Positions 17,599 through 26,033 of a stretch of DNA of 64,000 bases are shown here, one piece after another. Source of the stretch: Bacillus sp. MM2020_4 (GTDB taxonomy: Bacteria; Bacillota; Bacilli; Bacillales; Cytobacillaceae); NCBI RefSeq assembly GCF_011250555.1, contig NZ_JAANMZ010000019.1, positions 1-64,000 on the forward strand, read 5' to 3'. The notes under the pieces are model-generated. The model was given only the letters and a program-made list of their open reading frames with translations. It ran no database searches and was not told the origin of the DNA. Positions within the stretch are counted from its first letter, which is position 1. The number at the start of each line of letters is the position of its first letter. Both the position numbers and the translations under genes were made by a program.

Positions 17599-18076
17599 CT
17601 TACTAGGCAGCTTTGCAGCAGGAATTCTTATCAGCACAACTATTTTTGGTGCCGTCTACTTGGCTAATCCAAGTGAACAGTCAACAACAACTGTCAAAAC
17701 GGCTGAAAACCGTTCAACTGTCAAGCCTTCAGAAAAAGAGATGAAACAAAAGCTAGAGACGAAAGGCTATGTTGTTCAAACGAAAGCTGAATTCGAAAAA
17801 AACGTCAATGACGCAAAGGCGTCTGGCCAAAAAACAGCCACTCCTGCCGATAACCAGTCTACCAAAACTGTTACGAAAGTCGTTGTGAATGTTGCAGAGG
17901 GTATGACAAGTATCGATGTAGGGAAGGCACTTACGCAAGCAAGTTTAGTAAAGGATGCATTTGCTTTTTCACAGGATATTGAGCATAAAGGTCTAGAAAA
18001 CCGTTTGCGTCCAGGAGTATATGTAGTGGATAGCGAAATGACCTACGATCAAATGGTCTCAACTATATTTAAATAA
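17588..18076 (+). CDS. Short MltG/YceG-like membrane protein lacking the catalytic domain
   Basis: This 162-residue protein has an N-terminal membrane helix (about 4-25), a Thr/Ser/Lys-rich linker, and a C-terminal domain of about 65 residues. That domain shows the LysM-like fold found N-terminal to the catalytic part of endolytic transglycosylase MltG (VNVAEGMTSIDVGKALTQA, then NRLRPGVYVVDSEMTYDQMV). The lytic catalytic domain is absent, so it cannot be an active transglycosylase; short versions of this kind are often named MltG in Bacillus. The start may be ATG 17588 or ATG 17567. It overlaps the preceding gene and ends at a terminator. Confidence 0.7.
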   Translation: MRINLLGSFAAGILISTTIFGAVYLANPSEQSTTTVKTAENRSTVKPSEKEMKQKLETKGYVVQTKAEFEKNVNDAKASGQKTATPADNQSTKTVTKVVVNVAEGMTSIDVGKALTQASLVKDAFAFSQDIEHKGLENRLRPGVYVVDSEMTYDQMVSTIFK

Positions 18077-18086
18077 ATTGAAAAAT

Positions 18087-18118
18087 AGCGAACAGTGCCG
18101 ATCCTGTTCGCTTTCTTT
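18087..18118. terminator. Bidirectional terminator between the mltG-like gene and pabBC
   Basis: AGCGAACAG and CTGTTCGCT form a stem with an 8-nt loop and a T-rich tail, between convergent genes; the pabBC stop codon touches its edge. Confidence 0.8.
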
Positions 18119-19863
18119 TAGTGGTTGATAAGTTGTACTTCCAGCCATTTACGCACACTATTGATGAACCAGATTTTTGTACTTTTATGTAAATCGGCAA
18201 CGGTTACGATTTTTTCGCGGATTTCTCCATTCCTTAGTAATACCTCACGAAACGTGCCTGCTAACAATCCGCTCTCAATAGGCGGTGTCCATAATGAGCC
18301 CCCTATTTCCAAGACGACATTTCCATTTGTAAACTCTGTTAGTTCACTGTCATAATTCCAAAGGAGAACGTCGAAAACTTCGGTGGGCTTCTCATGTTGA
18401 AATGAAGAATATACTTCTCGATTTGTTGTTTTATGGTACAAATAAAGATTATTTTTATCTACAGGTTCATTGGCAAGTATTACCTTCAATGCTGACCCTG
18501 GTTGAGCAATCGGAGTACCTTCAATGTTGATCACTCCGTTTTCCGCTAAAAGCAGCCGGACCTTCATAAGATCATCTCCATTTTCTTTCGAAAAAGTTTC
18601 TAGATCCCTTTGGATATCCTTCGTATCACATGGATATCCAAAGTATTGAGCCGAATTTTTCAGGCGATGGAGATGTTCTTCGAATAGGAAATATTCTCCT
18701 TTTTCCAATAACAAGCTTTCCAGCAATTGAAACTCAGCATTGCTTTCTTTGAGAAAACTTGCTTTAGCCAGAATTTCTTGATATTCACTCTCAGCTGTGG
18801 AATCCCAGGTGATTCCCCCGCCAACACCATAGGTTGCGTGCCCCGATTGATGTTCAATGAATACGGTTCGAATCGGGACGTTAAAAATGGCTTCCTTTTC
18901 AGGTGTTATAAAGCCAATCGCTCCACAATAAACCTCACGCGGTGTCGATTCCAAGTCAGTGATGATTCCCATCGTGCTGACCTTTGGCGCACCAGTAATA
19001 GAACCGCAGGGAAAAAGTGCCTTAAAAATATCAATAATGGTTGTTTGGCTAGAAACCTTTGCCGTTATTGATGAGGTCATTTGATGGACGGTTGGGTATT
19101 GTTCGATTTCAAAGAGCTTTGGCACGGAAACAGTACCAAGTTCAGCGATCATGCTTAAATCGTTGCGAAGCAAGTCGACGATCATCACATTTTCAGCGCG
19201 GTTTTTTTCTGAATAGTAAAGCCACTTGGCGTTCACTTCATCTTCAGCAATGGTTTTGCCTCTTTTTATTGTTCCTTTCATTGGCCTAGTTGTGATGAAG
19301 TCACCTTTCAAGTGAAAAAACAATTCGGGAGAGGCAGACAAAATGCTATGCTCACCGGTATTGAGATAGGCACAGTAATTGGATGCTTGTGCCGCTTTTA
19401 GTTTTTCAAAAAATGCAATATCGTCACCGTAAAAATGGGAATTTAGACGAATGGTATAATTTGTCTGATAAGTATCCCCACTTTCAATCTTGTTTTTTAT
19501 GGTTAATATAGATTGATCGTATTCATCCCTGTCAACGGATGATTCCCATTGGGAAAGTGAATAAGGACTAGTACTGGTAAGTGATTGGTGCAGTGGTTCT
19601 CGAAAAATTCCAAACCATAAGAGGGGCATTTTATTTCCCCTATTGACAATATAGGAGGAATCGAATGCTGGTGCACTTTCGTAGGATAAAAAGCCGGCAG
19701 CATAGAACCCATTTTTAATTGCCTCCTCAACAAGTTGTAAGCAAGGGATTACCTCTGTGATGGTGTGGGCTGTAATCAGCCGGATCGGATCTTGAAATGT
19801 TAGCGGTTTTATTTCCCCGTTTGAATCAAGAAATTCAAATGAAAGTATAGGAGATTGATTCAT
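18118..19863 (-). CDS. Aminodeoxychorismate synthase component I fused to 4-amino-4-deoxychorismate lyase
   Basis: The protein of about 581 residues joins two steps of p-aminobenzoate synthesis for folate. Residues 1-370 are a chorismate-binding PabB domain with typical motifs (SGDTYQTNYTIRLN, TTRPMKGTIKRG, AENVMIVDLLRNDLS, FPCGSITGAPKVS). The last 190 residues are a class IV PLP aminotransferase-fold PabC lyase domain (ending FTNGNVVLEIGGSLWTPPIESGLLAGTFRE). Such PabBC fusions occur in several bacteria. The ATG at 19863 or 19878 could be the start; neither has perfect spacing. It is alone: no pabA neighbour is seen. A 25-bp palindrome lies 100 bp upstream. Confidence 0.9.
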   Translation of the reverse strand: MNQSPILSFEFLDSNGEIKPLTFQDPIRLITAHTITEVIPCLQLVEEAIKNGFYAAGFLSYESAPAFDSSYIVNRGNKMPLLWFGIFREPLHQSLTSTSPYSLSQWESSVDRDEYDQSILTIKNKIESGDTYQTNYTIRLNSHFYGDDIAFFEKLKAAQASNYCAYLNTGEHSILSASPELFFHLKGDFITTRPMKGTIKRGKTIAEDEVNAKWLYYSEKNRAENVMIVDLLRNDLSMIAELGTVSVPKLFEIEQYPTVHQMTSSITAKVSSQTTIIDIFKALFPCGSITGAPKVSTMGIITDLESTPREVYCGAIGFITPEKEAIFNVPIRTVFIEHQSGHATYGVGGGITWDSTAESEYQEILAKASFLKESNAEFQLLESLLLEKGEYFLFEEHLHRLKNSAQYFGYPCDTKDIQRDLETFSKENGDDLMKVRLLLAENGVINIEGTPIAQPGSALKVILANEPVDKNNLYLYHKTTNREVYSSFQHEKPTEVFDVLLWNYDSELTEFTNGNVVLEIGGSLWTPPIESGLLAGTFREVLLRNGEIREKIVTVADLHKSTKIWFINSVRKWLEVQLINH

Positions 19864-19965
19864 GTTTTTGGTTCTCATCCTTTTTCAAAGAAATAGTGTT
19901 TGCTGTGTTTCTTTGGGTAACTTCCAACAGATTTATGACAAGTCGCCAATAAAATATATACCACA

Positions 19966-19990
19966 TTACACTACGTGTATACTAGTGTAA
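19966..19990. promoter_or_regulatory. Palindrome upstream of pabBC, possible operator
   Basis: TTACACTA and TAGTGTAA form a perfect 8-bp inverted repeat around CGTGTATAC. It lies in the 390-bp divergent gap between pabBC and the small gene at 20253, and could serve either. No regulator is assigned. The rest of that gap is AT-rich, with the Rex-like site at 20177 as its other feature. Confidence 0.5.
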
Positions 19991-20176
19991 AAACTAACGT
20001 ACTTAATATGTGAAGTTTGTTAATAGAAGAAAAGAAAATCATTTTATTATATTAAAATAACAAAATGATTGTAAACGGTTTCGTATTCCTAATAGTTTTT
20101 CATACAAAAATAATCCGAAAACAGGTTCAATACGGTTTTATGACTATTATTAGTAATATTCGCCAAAATTCATAGT

Positions 20177-20194
20177 TTGTTCAATATTTCACAA
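20177..20194. promoter_or_regulatory. Rex-like operator upstream of the 75-residue ORF
   Basis: TTGTTCA-ATAT-TTCACAA fits the Rex consensus TTGTGAA-N4-TTCACAA at 12 of 14 half-site bases, with one perfect half. A -10-like TATGAT follows at 20216-20221. Rex represses fermentative and respiratory genes until NADH rises. Confidence 0.6.
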
Positions 20195-20252
20195 TCTGTT
20201 ATATAAAATTCATGCTATGATAAATTCATAAAGGAATAAGGAGTGATTAGAC

Positions 20253-20480
20253 ATGATGATTTGTGAATGGAAAACCTTCGCGACCGATTCTGAAACCTAT
20301 ACCCAGGAGATATTTGAGGAAACAGTGGGAGATGAATTTGAGGCGATGCTGTTTAAAGAAAATGAAGAAATTCCTGCCTATATTTGGACTGTCAATTACG
20401 TAATTATTGTCAAAAAGTATTCAAAGATTTTAACAGAAATTTCATTTGAAAAAATCCCACGAAATCCAGTTTGTGAATAA
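20253..20480 (+). CDS. Small uncharacterised acidic protein, 75 residues
   Basis: The ATG at 20253 (a second ATG follows directly) sits behind AAGGAGTGATTAG. The product is acidic and soluble, with no cysteine pair or membrane helix: MMICEWKTFATDSETYTQEI, then a hydrophobic segment IPAYIWTVNYVIIVKKYSKI. I do not recognise it. It lies between two Rex-like operators and 140 bp upstream of adhE, so it is likely expressed when NADH is high. Whether it is cotranscribed with adhE is unclear because a second Rex site and promoter lie between them. Confidence 0.55.
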   Translation: MMICEWKTFATDSETYTQEIFEETVGDEFEAMLFKENEEIPAYIWTVNYVIIVKKYSKILTEISFEKIPRNPVCE

Positions 20481-20521
20481 GGTATGTGAAAATTATAACT
20501 GTTGAAATATGTTCATTATTT

Positions 20522-20539
20522 TTGTGAAATACATCACAT
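20522..20539. promoter_or_regulatory. Rex-like operator upstream of adhE
   Basis: TTGTGAA-ATAC-ATCACAT matches the Rex consensus TTGTGAA-N4-TTCACAA at 12 of 14 half-site positions, with a perfect left half. It lies just upstream of a TATAAT -10 box at 20564-20569 and 82 bp before the adhE start. Confidence 0.65.
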
Positions 20540-20620
20540 TAATTTAGAAATACACTTTGTTATTATAATTTAGAATATTAAAACATTTGAATGAGTATGT
20601 ATCCAATTGGAGGGACAATC

Positions 20621-23215
20621 ATGACAATGGTAGAAAAAGAAAAACAAACTGTAACGAAAATGATCGATGTCTTGGTGGAAAATGGTTTAAAGGCATTAGA
20701 GGAATTCCGCGGCTTTGATCAAGAAATGGTAGATGAGATCGTTAAGCAAATGGCGTTAGCAGGCCTTGATCAGCATATGCCACTTGCAAAACTTGCTGTA
20801 GAGGAAACTGGCAGAGGCGTCTATGAAGATAAAATCATCAAAAATATGTTTGCGACAGAGTATGTCTATCATAATATCAAATATGATAAAACTGTTGGTA
20901 TCATTAATGAGAACGAACATGAAGGAATGATAGAAATCGCTGAGCCAGTAGGGGTTGTCGCTGGGGTTACACCTGTAACAAACCCAACTTCTACTACCAT
21001 GTTTAAAGCACTAATATCGATAAAGACAAGAAATCCAATCATATTCGCCTTTCATCCATCGGCACAGAAATGCAGCAGTGAAGCAGCAAGGGTCCTAAGA
21101 GATGCAGCGATTAAAGCCGGAGCACCAGAAAATTGTATCCAATGGATTGATACTCCATCCCTTGAGGCGACGCAAGCATTGATGAACCACACGAAAATAT
21201 CAATGATTCTCGCAACTGGTGGGGCTGGCATGGTCAAATCTGCATACAGCTCTGGTAAACCTGCCCTTGGCGTTGGACCTGGGAATGTACCTTGTTATAT
21301 TGAAAAAACAGCCAATCTAAATCAGGCGGTCAACGATTTAATTTTATCAAAAACATTCGATAACGGCATGATTTGTGCCTCTGAACAAGCCGTTATAATT
21401 GATAAAGAAATTTATGCTGATGTAAAACGGGAAATGATTGCGAACAATTGCTATTTCTTAAATGAGGAAGAAAGAGAAAAGGTTGAAACATTAGTAATCA
21501 ATGAACATTCATGTGCCGTTAATCCAAACATCGTTGGTATGGCTGCTTCAAAAATTGCTGCCTTGGCAGGTGTGATTGTTCCAGAAAACACAAAAATCCT
21601 TGTGGCAGAGGTAAAAGGCGTAGGTCCTAAGTATCCATTATCAAGAGAAAAGTTAAGTCCAGTCTTAGCCTGCTTTAAGGTTAGTGGTCATGAGGAAGGC
21701 TATAAAAGAGCGGAAGAAATGCTTGAATTTGGTGGTTTAGGACATTCCGCAGTCATTCATACTACTGATCAAACTGTCATCAAGGAATTTGGCTTACGAA
21801 TGAAAGCTGGGCGAATCATCGTAAATGCTCCTTCTTCACAGGGTGCGATTGGTGATATTTATAACGCTTACCTTCCTTCATTGACACTTGGCTGCGGTTC
21901 GTATGGTGGAAACTCTGTATCTACTAACGTTGGTGCGGTTCATTTAATTAATATCAAAAAAGTAGCGAAAAGGAATGTCAATATGCAATGGTTTAAAGTA
22001 CCATCCAAAATTTACTTTGAGAAAAATTCTACTCAGTATTTAGCGAAAATGCCCAAGATCTCGAAAGCATTTATTGTCACTGACCCTGGAATGGTAAAAT
22101 TAGGATATGTCGATAAGGTGCTTTACTATTTAAGGAAACGTCCAGATTATGTACATTGTGAAATTTTTTCAGAGGTAGAACCGGATCCTTCCATAGAAAC
22201 AGTGATGAAGGGGGCCGAATTGATGGCTAAATTCCAGCCGGATGTGATTATTGCTCTTGGTGGCGGTTCAGCAATGGATGCTGCTAAAGGAATGTGGTTG
22301 TTCTATGAATATCCAGATGCAGAGTTCTTTGGCTTAAAACAAAAATTCTTAGATATTCGCAAACGGATTGTTAAGTATCCGCATCTTGGTGAAAGGGCCC
22401 AATTCGTGGCGATTCCGACAACATCTGGAACTGGATCCGAAGTAACATCATTTTCAGTTATTACCGATAAAGAGGCCAATATTAAATATCCTCTTGCAGA
22501 CTATGAATTGACACCCGATGTAGCGATTATTGATCCACAATTCGTCATGACCGTTCCAAAACATATTACCGCCGATACAGGTTTGGACGTATTGACACAT
22601 GCGATTGAAGCCTATGTCTCTTGTATGGCGAATGACTTTACGGACGGTCTGGCGATGAAGGCAATTCAATTGGTATTTGAATACCTGCCAAGAGCTTACA
22701 GAAATGGCAGTGATGAAGAGGCCCGTGAAAAAGTTCATAATGCGTCAACGATTGCCGGTATGGCCTTTGCAAATGCCTTTTTAGGTATTAACCATAGCCT
22801 TGCGCATAAATTAGGGGCTGAATTCCATATCGCCCATGGTCGTGCGAATGCCGTGCTCATGCCACATGTTATTCGCTATAATGCCTTAAAACCGAGGAAG
22901 TTTACTGCGTTTCCGAAGTATGACCATTTCAAGGCTGACAAACGGTATGCAGAAATAGCCAGAATGCTTGGCTTACCTGCGAAGACGACTGAGGAAGGGG
23001 TGGAAAGTCTCGTTCAGGCCATCATTCAATTGGCGAAAGAACTAGAAGTCCCAATGAGCCTTTCCGCAAACCATATCGATCAAGTTGAATTTGAAAGCAA
23101 GGTTGATCTGCTGGCAGACCGTGCCTTTGAAGATCAATGCACAACTGCCAATCCAAAACTACCGTTAGTAACAGAATTGGCTGAGATTTATCGATTAGCT
23201 TATAAAGGTATATAA
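20621..23215 (+). CDS. adhE: Bifunctional acetaldehyde-CoA / alcohol dehydrogenase
   Basis: The 864-residue protein has the two-domain AdhE layout and converts acetyl-CoA to acetaldehyde and then ethanol with NADH, regenerating NAD in fermentation. Residues 1-440 form the acylating aldehyde dehydrogenase domain with catalytic Cys252 in TFDNGMICASEQAV. The C-terminal part is an iron-dependent alcohol dehydrogenase, with GGGSAMDAAKGMWLF and GTGSEVTSFSVIT for cofactor binding and the histidine-rich metal site GINHSLAHKLGAEFHIAHGRANA. AdhE of this type polymerises into spirosomes. The ATG at 20621 follows TGGAGGG and fits known N termini. A Rex-like operator precedes it and a terminator follows. 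Confidence 0.96.
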   Translation: MTMVEKEKQTVTKMIDVLVENGLKALEEFRGFDQEMVDEIVKQMALAGLDQHMPLAKLAVEETGRGVYEDKIIKNMFATEYVYHNIKYDKTVGIINENEHEGMIEIAEPVGVVAGVTPVTNPTSTTMFKALISIKTRNPIIFAFHPSAQKCSSEAARVLRDAAIKAGAPENCIQWIDTPSLEATQALMNHTKISMILATGGAGMVKSAYSSGKPALGVGPGNVPCYIEKTANLNQAVNDLILSKTFDNGMICASEQAVIIDKEIYADVKREMIANNCYFLNEEEREKVETLVINEHSCAVNPNIVGMAASKIAALAGVIVPENTKILVAEVKGVGPKYPLSREKLSPVLACFKVSGHEEGYKRAEEMLEFGGLGHSAVIHTTDQTVIKEFGLRMKAGRIIVNAPSSQGAIGDIYNAYLPSLTLGCGSYGGNSVSTNVGAVHLINIKKVAKRNVNMQWFKVPSKIYFEKNSTQYLAKMPKISKAFIVTDPGMVKLGYVDKVLYYLRKRPDYVHCEIFSEVEPDPSIETVMKGAELMAKFQPDVIIALGGGSAMDAAKGMWLFYEYPDAEFFGLKQKFLDIRKRIVKYPHLGERAQFVAIPTTSGTGSEVTSFSVITDKEANIKYPLADYELTPDVAIIDPQFVMTVPKHITADTGLDVLTHAIEAYVSCMANDFTDGLAMKAIQLVFEYLPRAYRNGSDEEAREKVHNASTIAGMAFANAFLGINHSLAHKLGAEFHIAHGRANAVLMPHVIRYNALKPRKFTAFPKYDHFKADKRYAEIARMLGLPAKTTEEGVESLVQAIIQLAKELEVPMSLSANHIDQVEFESKVDLLADRAFEDQCTTANPKLPLVTELAEIYRLAYKGI

Positions 23216-23230
23216 CTACTTTTCGTTAAA

Positions 23231-23268
23231 AAAAGCTGCTTATCTATTTGTAGATAGGCAGCTTTTAT
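23231..23268. terminator. Bidirectional terminator between adhE and dapA
   Basis: A long stem, AAAAGCTGCTTATCTA with TAGATAGGCAGCTTTT (one mismatch), lies between convergent genes with A/T runs on both sides. Confidence 0.88.
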
Positions 23269-23274
23269 GTCTAA

Positions 23275-24159
23275 TTATTCTTCCATGATTCCAATTGGTA
23301 AAACTTCTTTTAGTGCCAGTTCTTCGTTACTGGTTAATGGTACTAATGGTAAACGAACGCCTCCGACTTGAATCCCATTCATGTTTAATGCAGCTTTTAC
23401 CGGTGTAGGATTTGGTGCGGAAAATAATCCTTTCATAATTGGTAGCAATTTCCGATGCGCCGCAGCTGCCTCCTTAAGTCGGCCATTTTTAAAGCTATTG
23501 ACCATTTCCTGCATTTCATTACCAATGATATGGGAAGCAACAGAGATAATTCCCGTACCACCAATGGCTAAAACAGGCAATGTTAAGCCGTCATCACCAC
23601 TGTACAGCGTAAAATCCTCGGCTGTTTGACTAATAATTTCTGCCATAGCATCAAGATTCCCGCTCGCTTCTTTGATTGAAACAATATTTGAAACTTTTGA
23701 AAGGCGAACAATGGTGTCAACATTCATATTAATACCGGTTCGGCCAGGGATATTATAGAGCATTACCGGCAATGAAGTAGATCCAGCTATCGCTTTAAAA
23801 TGTTGGTATAAACCTTCTTGAGATGGCTTATTGTAGTATGGAGCAACAAGCATAATTCCATCTACGCCTGCTTCTTCGGCTTGCTTGGTTAAACTAATCG
23901 AAGCTCTAGTGTTATTCGAGCCCGTTCCGGCAATAACAGGGATTCTGCCATCCACTACCTTGACAACATATCTAAATAAAGCGACCTTTTCCACAGTTGT
24001 TAATGTAGGGGACTCGCCTGTTGTTCCCGCGACAACTAATCCATCGGTCCCATTCGAAATTAAATAATTCACTAAATTTTTTGTTGCATTAAAATCAATC
24101 TCACCCTGTTGATCAAATGGCGTCACCATTGCCGTTAAAACTTGGCCAAAATTCATCAT
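23275..24159 (-). CDS. dapA: 4-hydroxy-tetrahydrodipicolinate synthase
   Basis: The 294-residue enzyme condenses pyruvate with aspartate semialdehyde, the first committed step towards diaminopimelate, lysine and dipicolinate. It has the pattern AGTTGES (44-50), the Tyr of LYNIPGRTG (135), and the Schiff-base Lys163 in VSIKEASG. The double ATG at 24159/24156 follows AAGGGTGAG; upstream codons in the same frame belong to the riboswitch leader. The gene is monocistronic under a lysine riboswitch rather than in the asd-dapG-dapA operon usual for Bacillus, so it may be a second, lysine-regulated dapA. Confidence 0.95.
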   Translation of the reverse strand: MMNFGQVLTAMVTPFDQQGEIDFNATKNLVNYLISNGTDGLVVAGTTGESPTLTTVEKVALFRYVVKVVDGRIPVIAGTGSNNTRASISLTKQAEEAGVDGIMLVAPYYNKPSQEGLYQHFKAIAGSTSLPVMLYNIPGRTGINMNVDTIVRLSKVSNIVSIKEASGNLDAMAEIISQTAEDFTLYSGDDGLTLPVLAIGGTGIISVASHIIGNEMQEMVNSFKNGRLKEAAAAHRKLLPIMKGLFSAPNPTPVKAALNMNGIQVGGVRLPLVPLTSNEELALKEVLPIGIMEE

Positions 24160-24221
24160 TCTCACCCTTTTTATCAAATTTTTTAAATTAGAGGGGCCGA
24201 TGCCATTTATAAAACGACATG

Positions 24222-24256
24222 AAAAAGCAGCAACGAGGAAACCCCACTGCTGCTGT
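24222..24256 (-). terminator. Riboswitch terminator before dapA
   Basis: On the minus strand GCAGCAGTGGGG pairs with CCTCGTTGCTGC and is followed by TTTTT, forming the expression platform of the lysine riboswitch, 63 bases before the dapA start. Confidence 0.85.
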
Positions 24257-24283
24257 AGAAACATAATGAAAATAAGTTCCTAT

Positions 24284-24462
24284 GCGTGGATAGCCCTCCA
24301 TATAGTTTCCTATATGACAGTCCTGTGCTTGTTCAACAGCAGAACCAGCTTCGGGGACAATGAGTATCACTGAAGCTTCGGCAAATTCCCCTTTCCACAA
24401 TCGTCTAAGGATCTCATTATCCTCAAATTGTCTACTAATGGTCTTTGCGCCTCTATCCTCAC
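24284..24462 (-). ncRNA. Lysine riboswitch (L box) aptamer
   Basis: Reading the minus strand, the conserved lysine riboswitch elements occur in order: GTGAGGATAGAGGCGC, TTAGTAGAC, GGAAAGGGGAATTTGCCGAAG, GAAGCTGG, GACTGTCATATAG and GGAGGGCTATC. The 5' GTGAGGATA pairs with the 3' TATCCACGC to make helix P1. A rho-independent terminator follows and then dapA. High lysine should stabilise the aptamer and terminate transcription before dapA, matching feedback control of lysine synthesis. Confidence 0.93.
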
Positions 24463-24503
24463 TTCAAAAGGTATTGAAGTAAGAAAGTATATAATTGATT
24501 GCT

Positions 24504-24532
24504 ACTATATCAGATAATTCATTTTCATTCAA
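24504..24532 (-). promoter_or_regulatory. Sigma-A promoter of the lysine riboswitch-dapA transcript
   Basis: On the minus strand TTGAAT and TATAGT are separated by exactly 17 bp, just upstream of the riboswitch aptamer. Confidence 0.8.
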
Positions 24533-24685
24533 GAGAATTATTCCATTCTATCGTAAAGTATTTAAATCCATAGTTCAAAATTATACGATAGTAATAATTG
24601 TCAAAAAATAGGGTGAGAGAATGATCAACGACTGGTTTTGCTGATTATTCGCTTGTTTTTTACACCCACCAAAAAGTGTCTCCTA

Positions 24686-26029
24686 TTACTCTACCGTAAC
24701 CGATAATGATTTAACTAAAACCGATGGTGATCCAATCGGTGAAAGCGGGAAGGTTAAATCAGAGCCAATTTCCTCGACATTCTGCAATAATTGATAGAAA
24801 TTACCTGCGATAGTCATTAAGTTTACCGGATATTGCACCGACCCATGGGACACATAGAAACCATTAGCAGCAACCGAAAAGTCTCCGGAAACCGTGTTTG
24901 CCCCGGAATGAAGGCCTGATAGACCCGTAATTAAAATACCCTCGTTCATACGATTTAATAGATCCTCATAGGGGACAGTCGATGGTTCGATATAAAGATT
25001 AGATGGTCCAACCTTGACGGCACTTTTATAGGAATCTTTATGTGCATGCCCAGTTGTTTCCGTTTGCTCCTTTTTCGCTGTTTTTTGATTGTGAAGGAAG
25101 GATTGCAAGATACCAGACTCTACTATTGTCAGTTTCGTAGTCGCAACCCCTTCGCTATCAAACGTTCTACTTGCAAGACCTTCTTTTAGGAATGGGTCAT
25201 CAAAAATCGTTATTTTTTTTCCGGCAATTTGTTTTCCCAGCTTATCCTTTAAAGATGAAATACCTGCTTGAGTATTTTCGGCTGAAAAATTTGAAGCATA
25301 TGTTGCCAAAAGACTTGCTGCGGCATCATTTCTTAATAAAACTGGATATTCTTTGCTCTCAATATTTCTGGCACCCAGTTGTGAAAGTGCTTCTTCTGCA
25401 GCCTTTTTAGCAATTTCCTTGGCATTTAAGCGATGAAAATCTTTGGTCACATTATATTCATAGGATGTTTTTGTTTCCCCGCCGTCTTTGACGATGGCTT
25501 CCACGATGACATACAGATAATTCATTTTGTCCTTTAGAGATAAACCTTTTGTATTTGAAAGACTTCTTGAGACTGATTCTGTCCGAATCATGCAATAATC
25601 AGTTGCGATAATTCTCGGATCAATGGTCAGTAATTCCCGTTCAACATCCTTAATAAATTGTATTTTTTCCGGTATGCCCACCTCATTTAATGCAGAAGAG
25701 AAAAAGTCTTCTTGCTCGTACTCACTGCTTCCGGCAAAGATTTCTTCCAAATCTTCATCATTTATTATCACCGTGTTTTCTTTCGCATTTTTTAATAAGA
25801 AAGAAATGGAGGCATCATCGATTTTCTCGGAATAGGCGTAGCCCATTTTTTCATTAAAAATCCCGCGGAAGGAAACACCGCCGTCTTCGGCAATTTCATA
25901 TTGATCAATTTCACCCTTATAAACTTGGCACCCAAATACTTCCTTCTTTTCATAATAGATTTCGACATCAGTAAAACCGCTGCTTTTAGCGGCAGTGAAT
26001 AGTTTCACCTGAAATTCTTGTATATTCAT
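24686..26029 (-). CDS. tldE: TldD/PmbA family metallopeptidase, TldE-type subunit
   Basis: The 447-residue protein belongs to the TldD/PmbA family. It lacks the HExxxH motif of the TldD partner, as expected of the structural TldE/PmbA subunit. Family features are EDGGVSFRGIFNEKMGYAYSEK (about 47-68) and the C-terminal SGLHSGANTVSGDFSVAANGFYVS (about 370-393). TldD and TldE form a heterodimeric protease that trims unfolded peptides and, in some bacteria, matures microcins. The stop of tldD and the start of this gene are only four bases apart, so they are one operon in the order tldD-tldE. Confidence 0.92.
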   Translation of the reverse strand: MNIQEFQVKLFTAAKSSGFTDVEIYYEKKEVFGCQVYKGEIDQYEIAEDGGVSFRGIFNEKMGYAYSEKIDDASISFLLKNAKENTVIINDEDLEEIFAGSSEYEQEDFFSSALNEVGIPEKIQFIKDVERELLTIDPRIIATDYCMIRTESVSRSLSNTKGLSLKDKMNYLYVIVEAIVKDGGETKTSYEYNVTKDFHRLNAKEIAKKAAEEALSQLGARNIESKEYPVLLRNDAAASLLATYASNFSAENTQAGISSLKDKLGKQIAGKKITIFDDPFLKEGLASRTFDSEGVATTKLTIVESGILQSFLHNQKTAKKEQTETTGHAHKDSYKSAVKVGPSNLYIEPSTVPYEDLLNRMNEGILITGLSGLHSGANTVSGDFSVAANGFYVSHGSVQYPVNLMTIAGNFYQLLQNVEEIGSDLTFPLSPIGSPSVLVKSLSVTVE

Positions 26030-26033
26030 TCAC

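Noticed and set aside
20595-20625. Upstream in-frame start at 20591 for adhE
   Set aside because: The ATG at 20621 has TGGAGGG at ideal spacing and fits known AdhE N termini.
24188-24400. 70-codon minus-strand open frame upstream of dapA
   Set aside because: It overlaps the lysine riboswitch aptamer and terminator, which explain the sequence.
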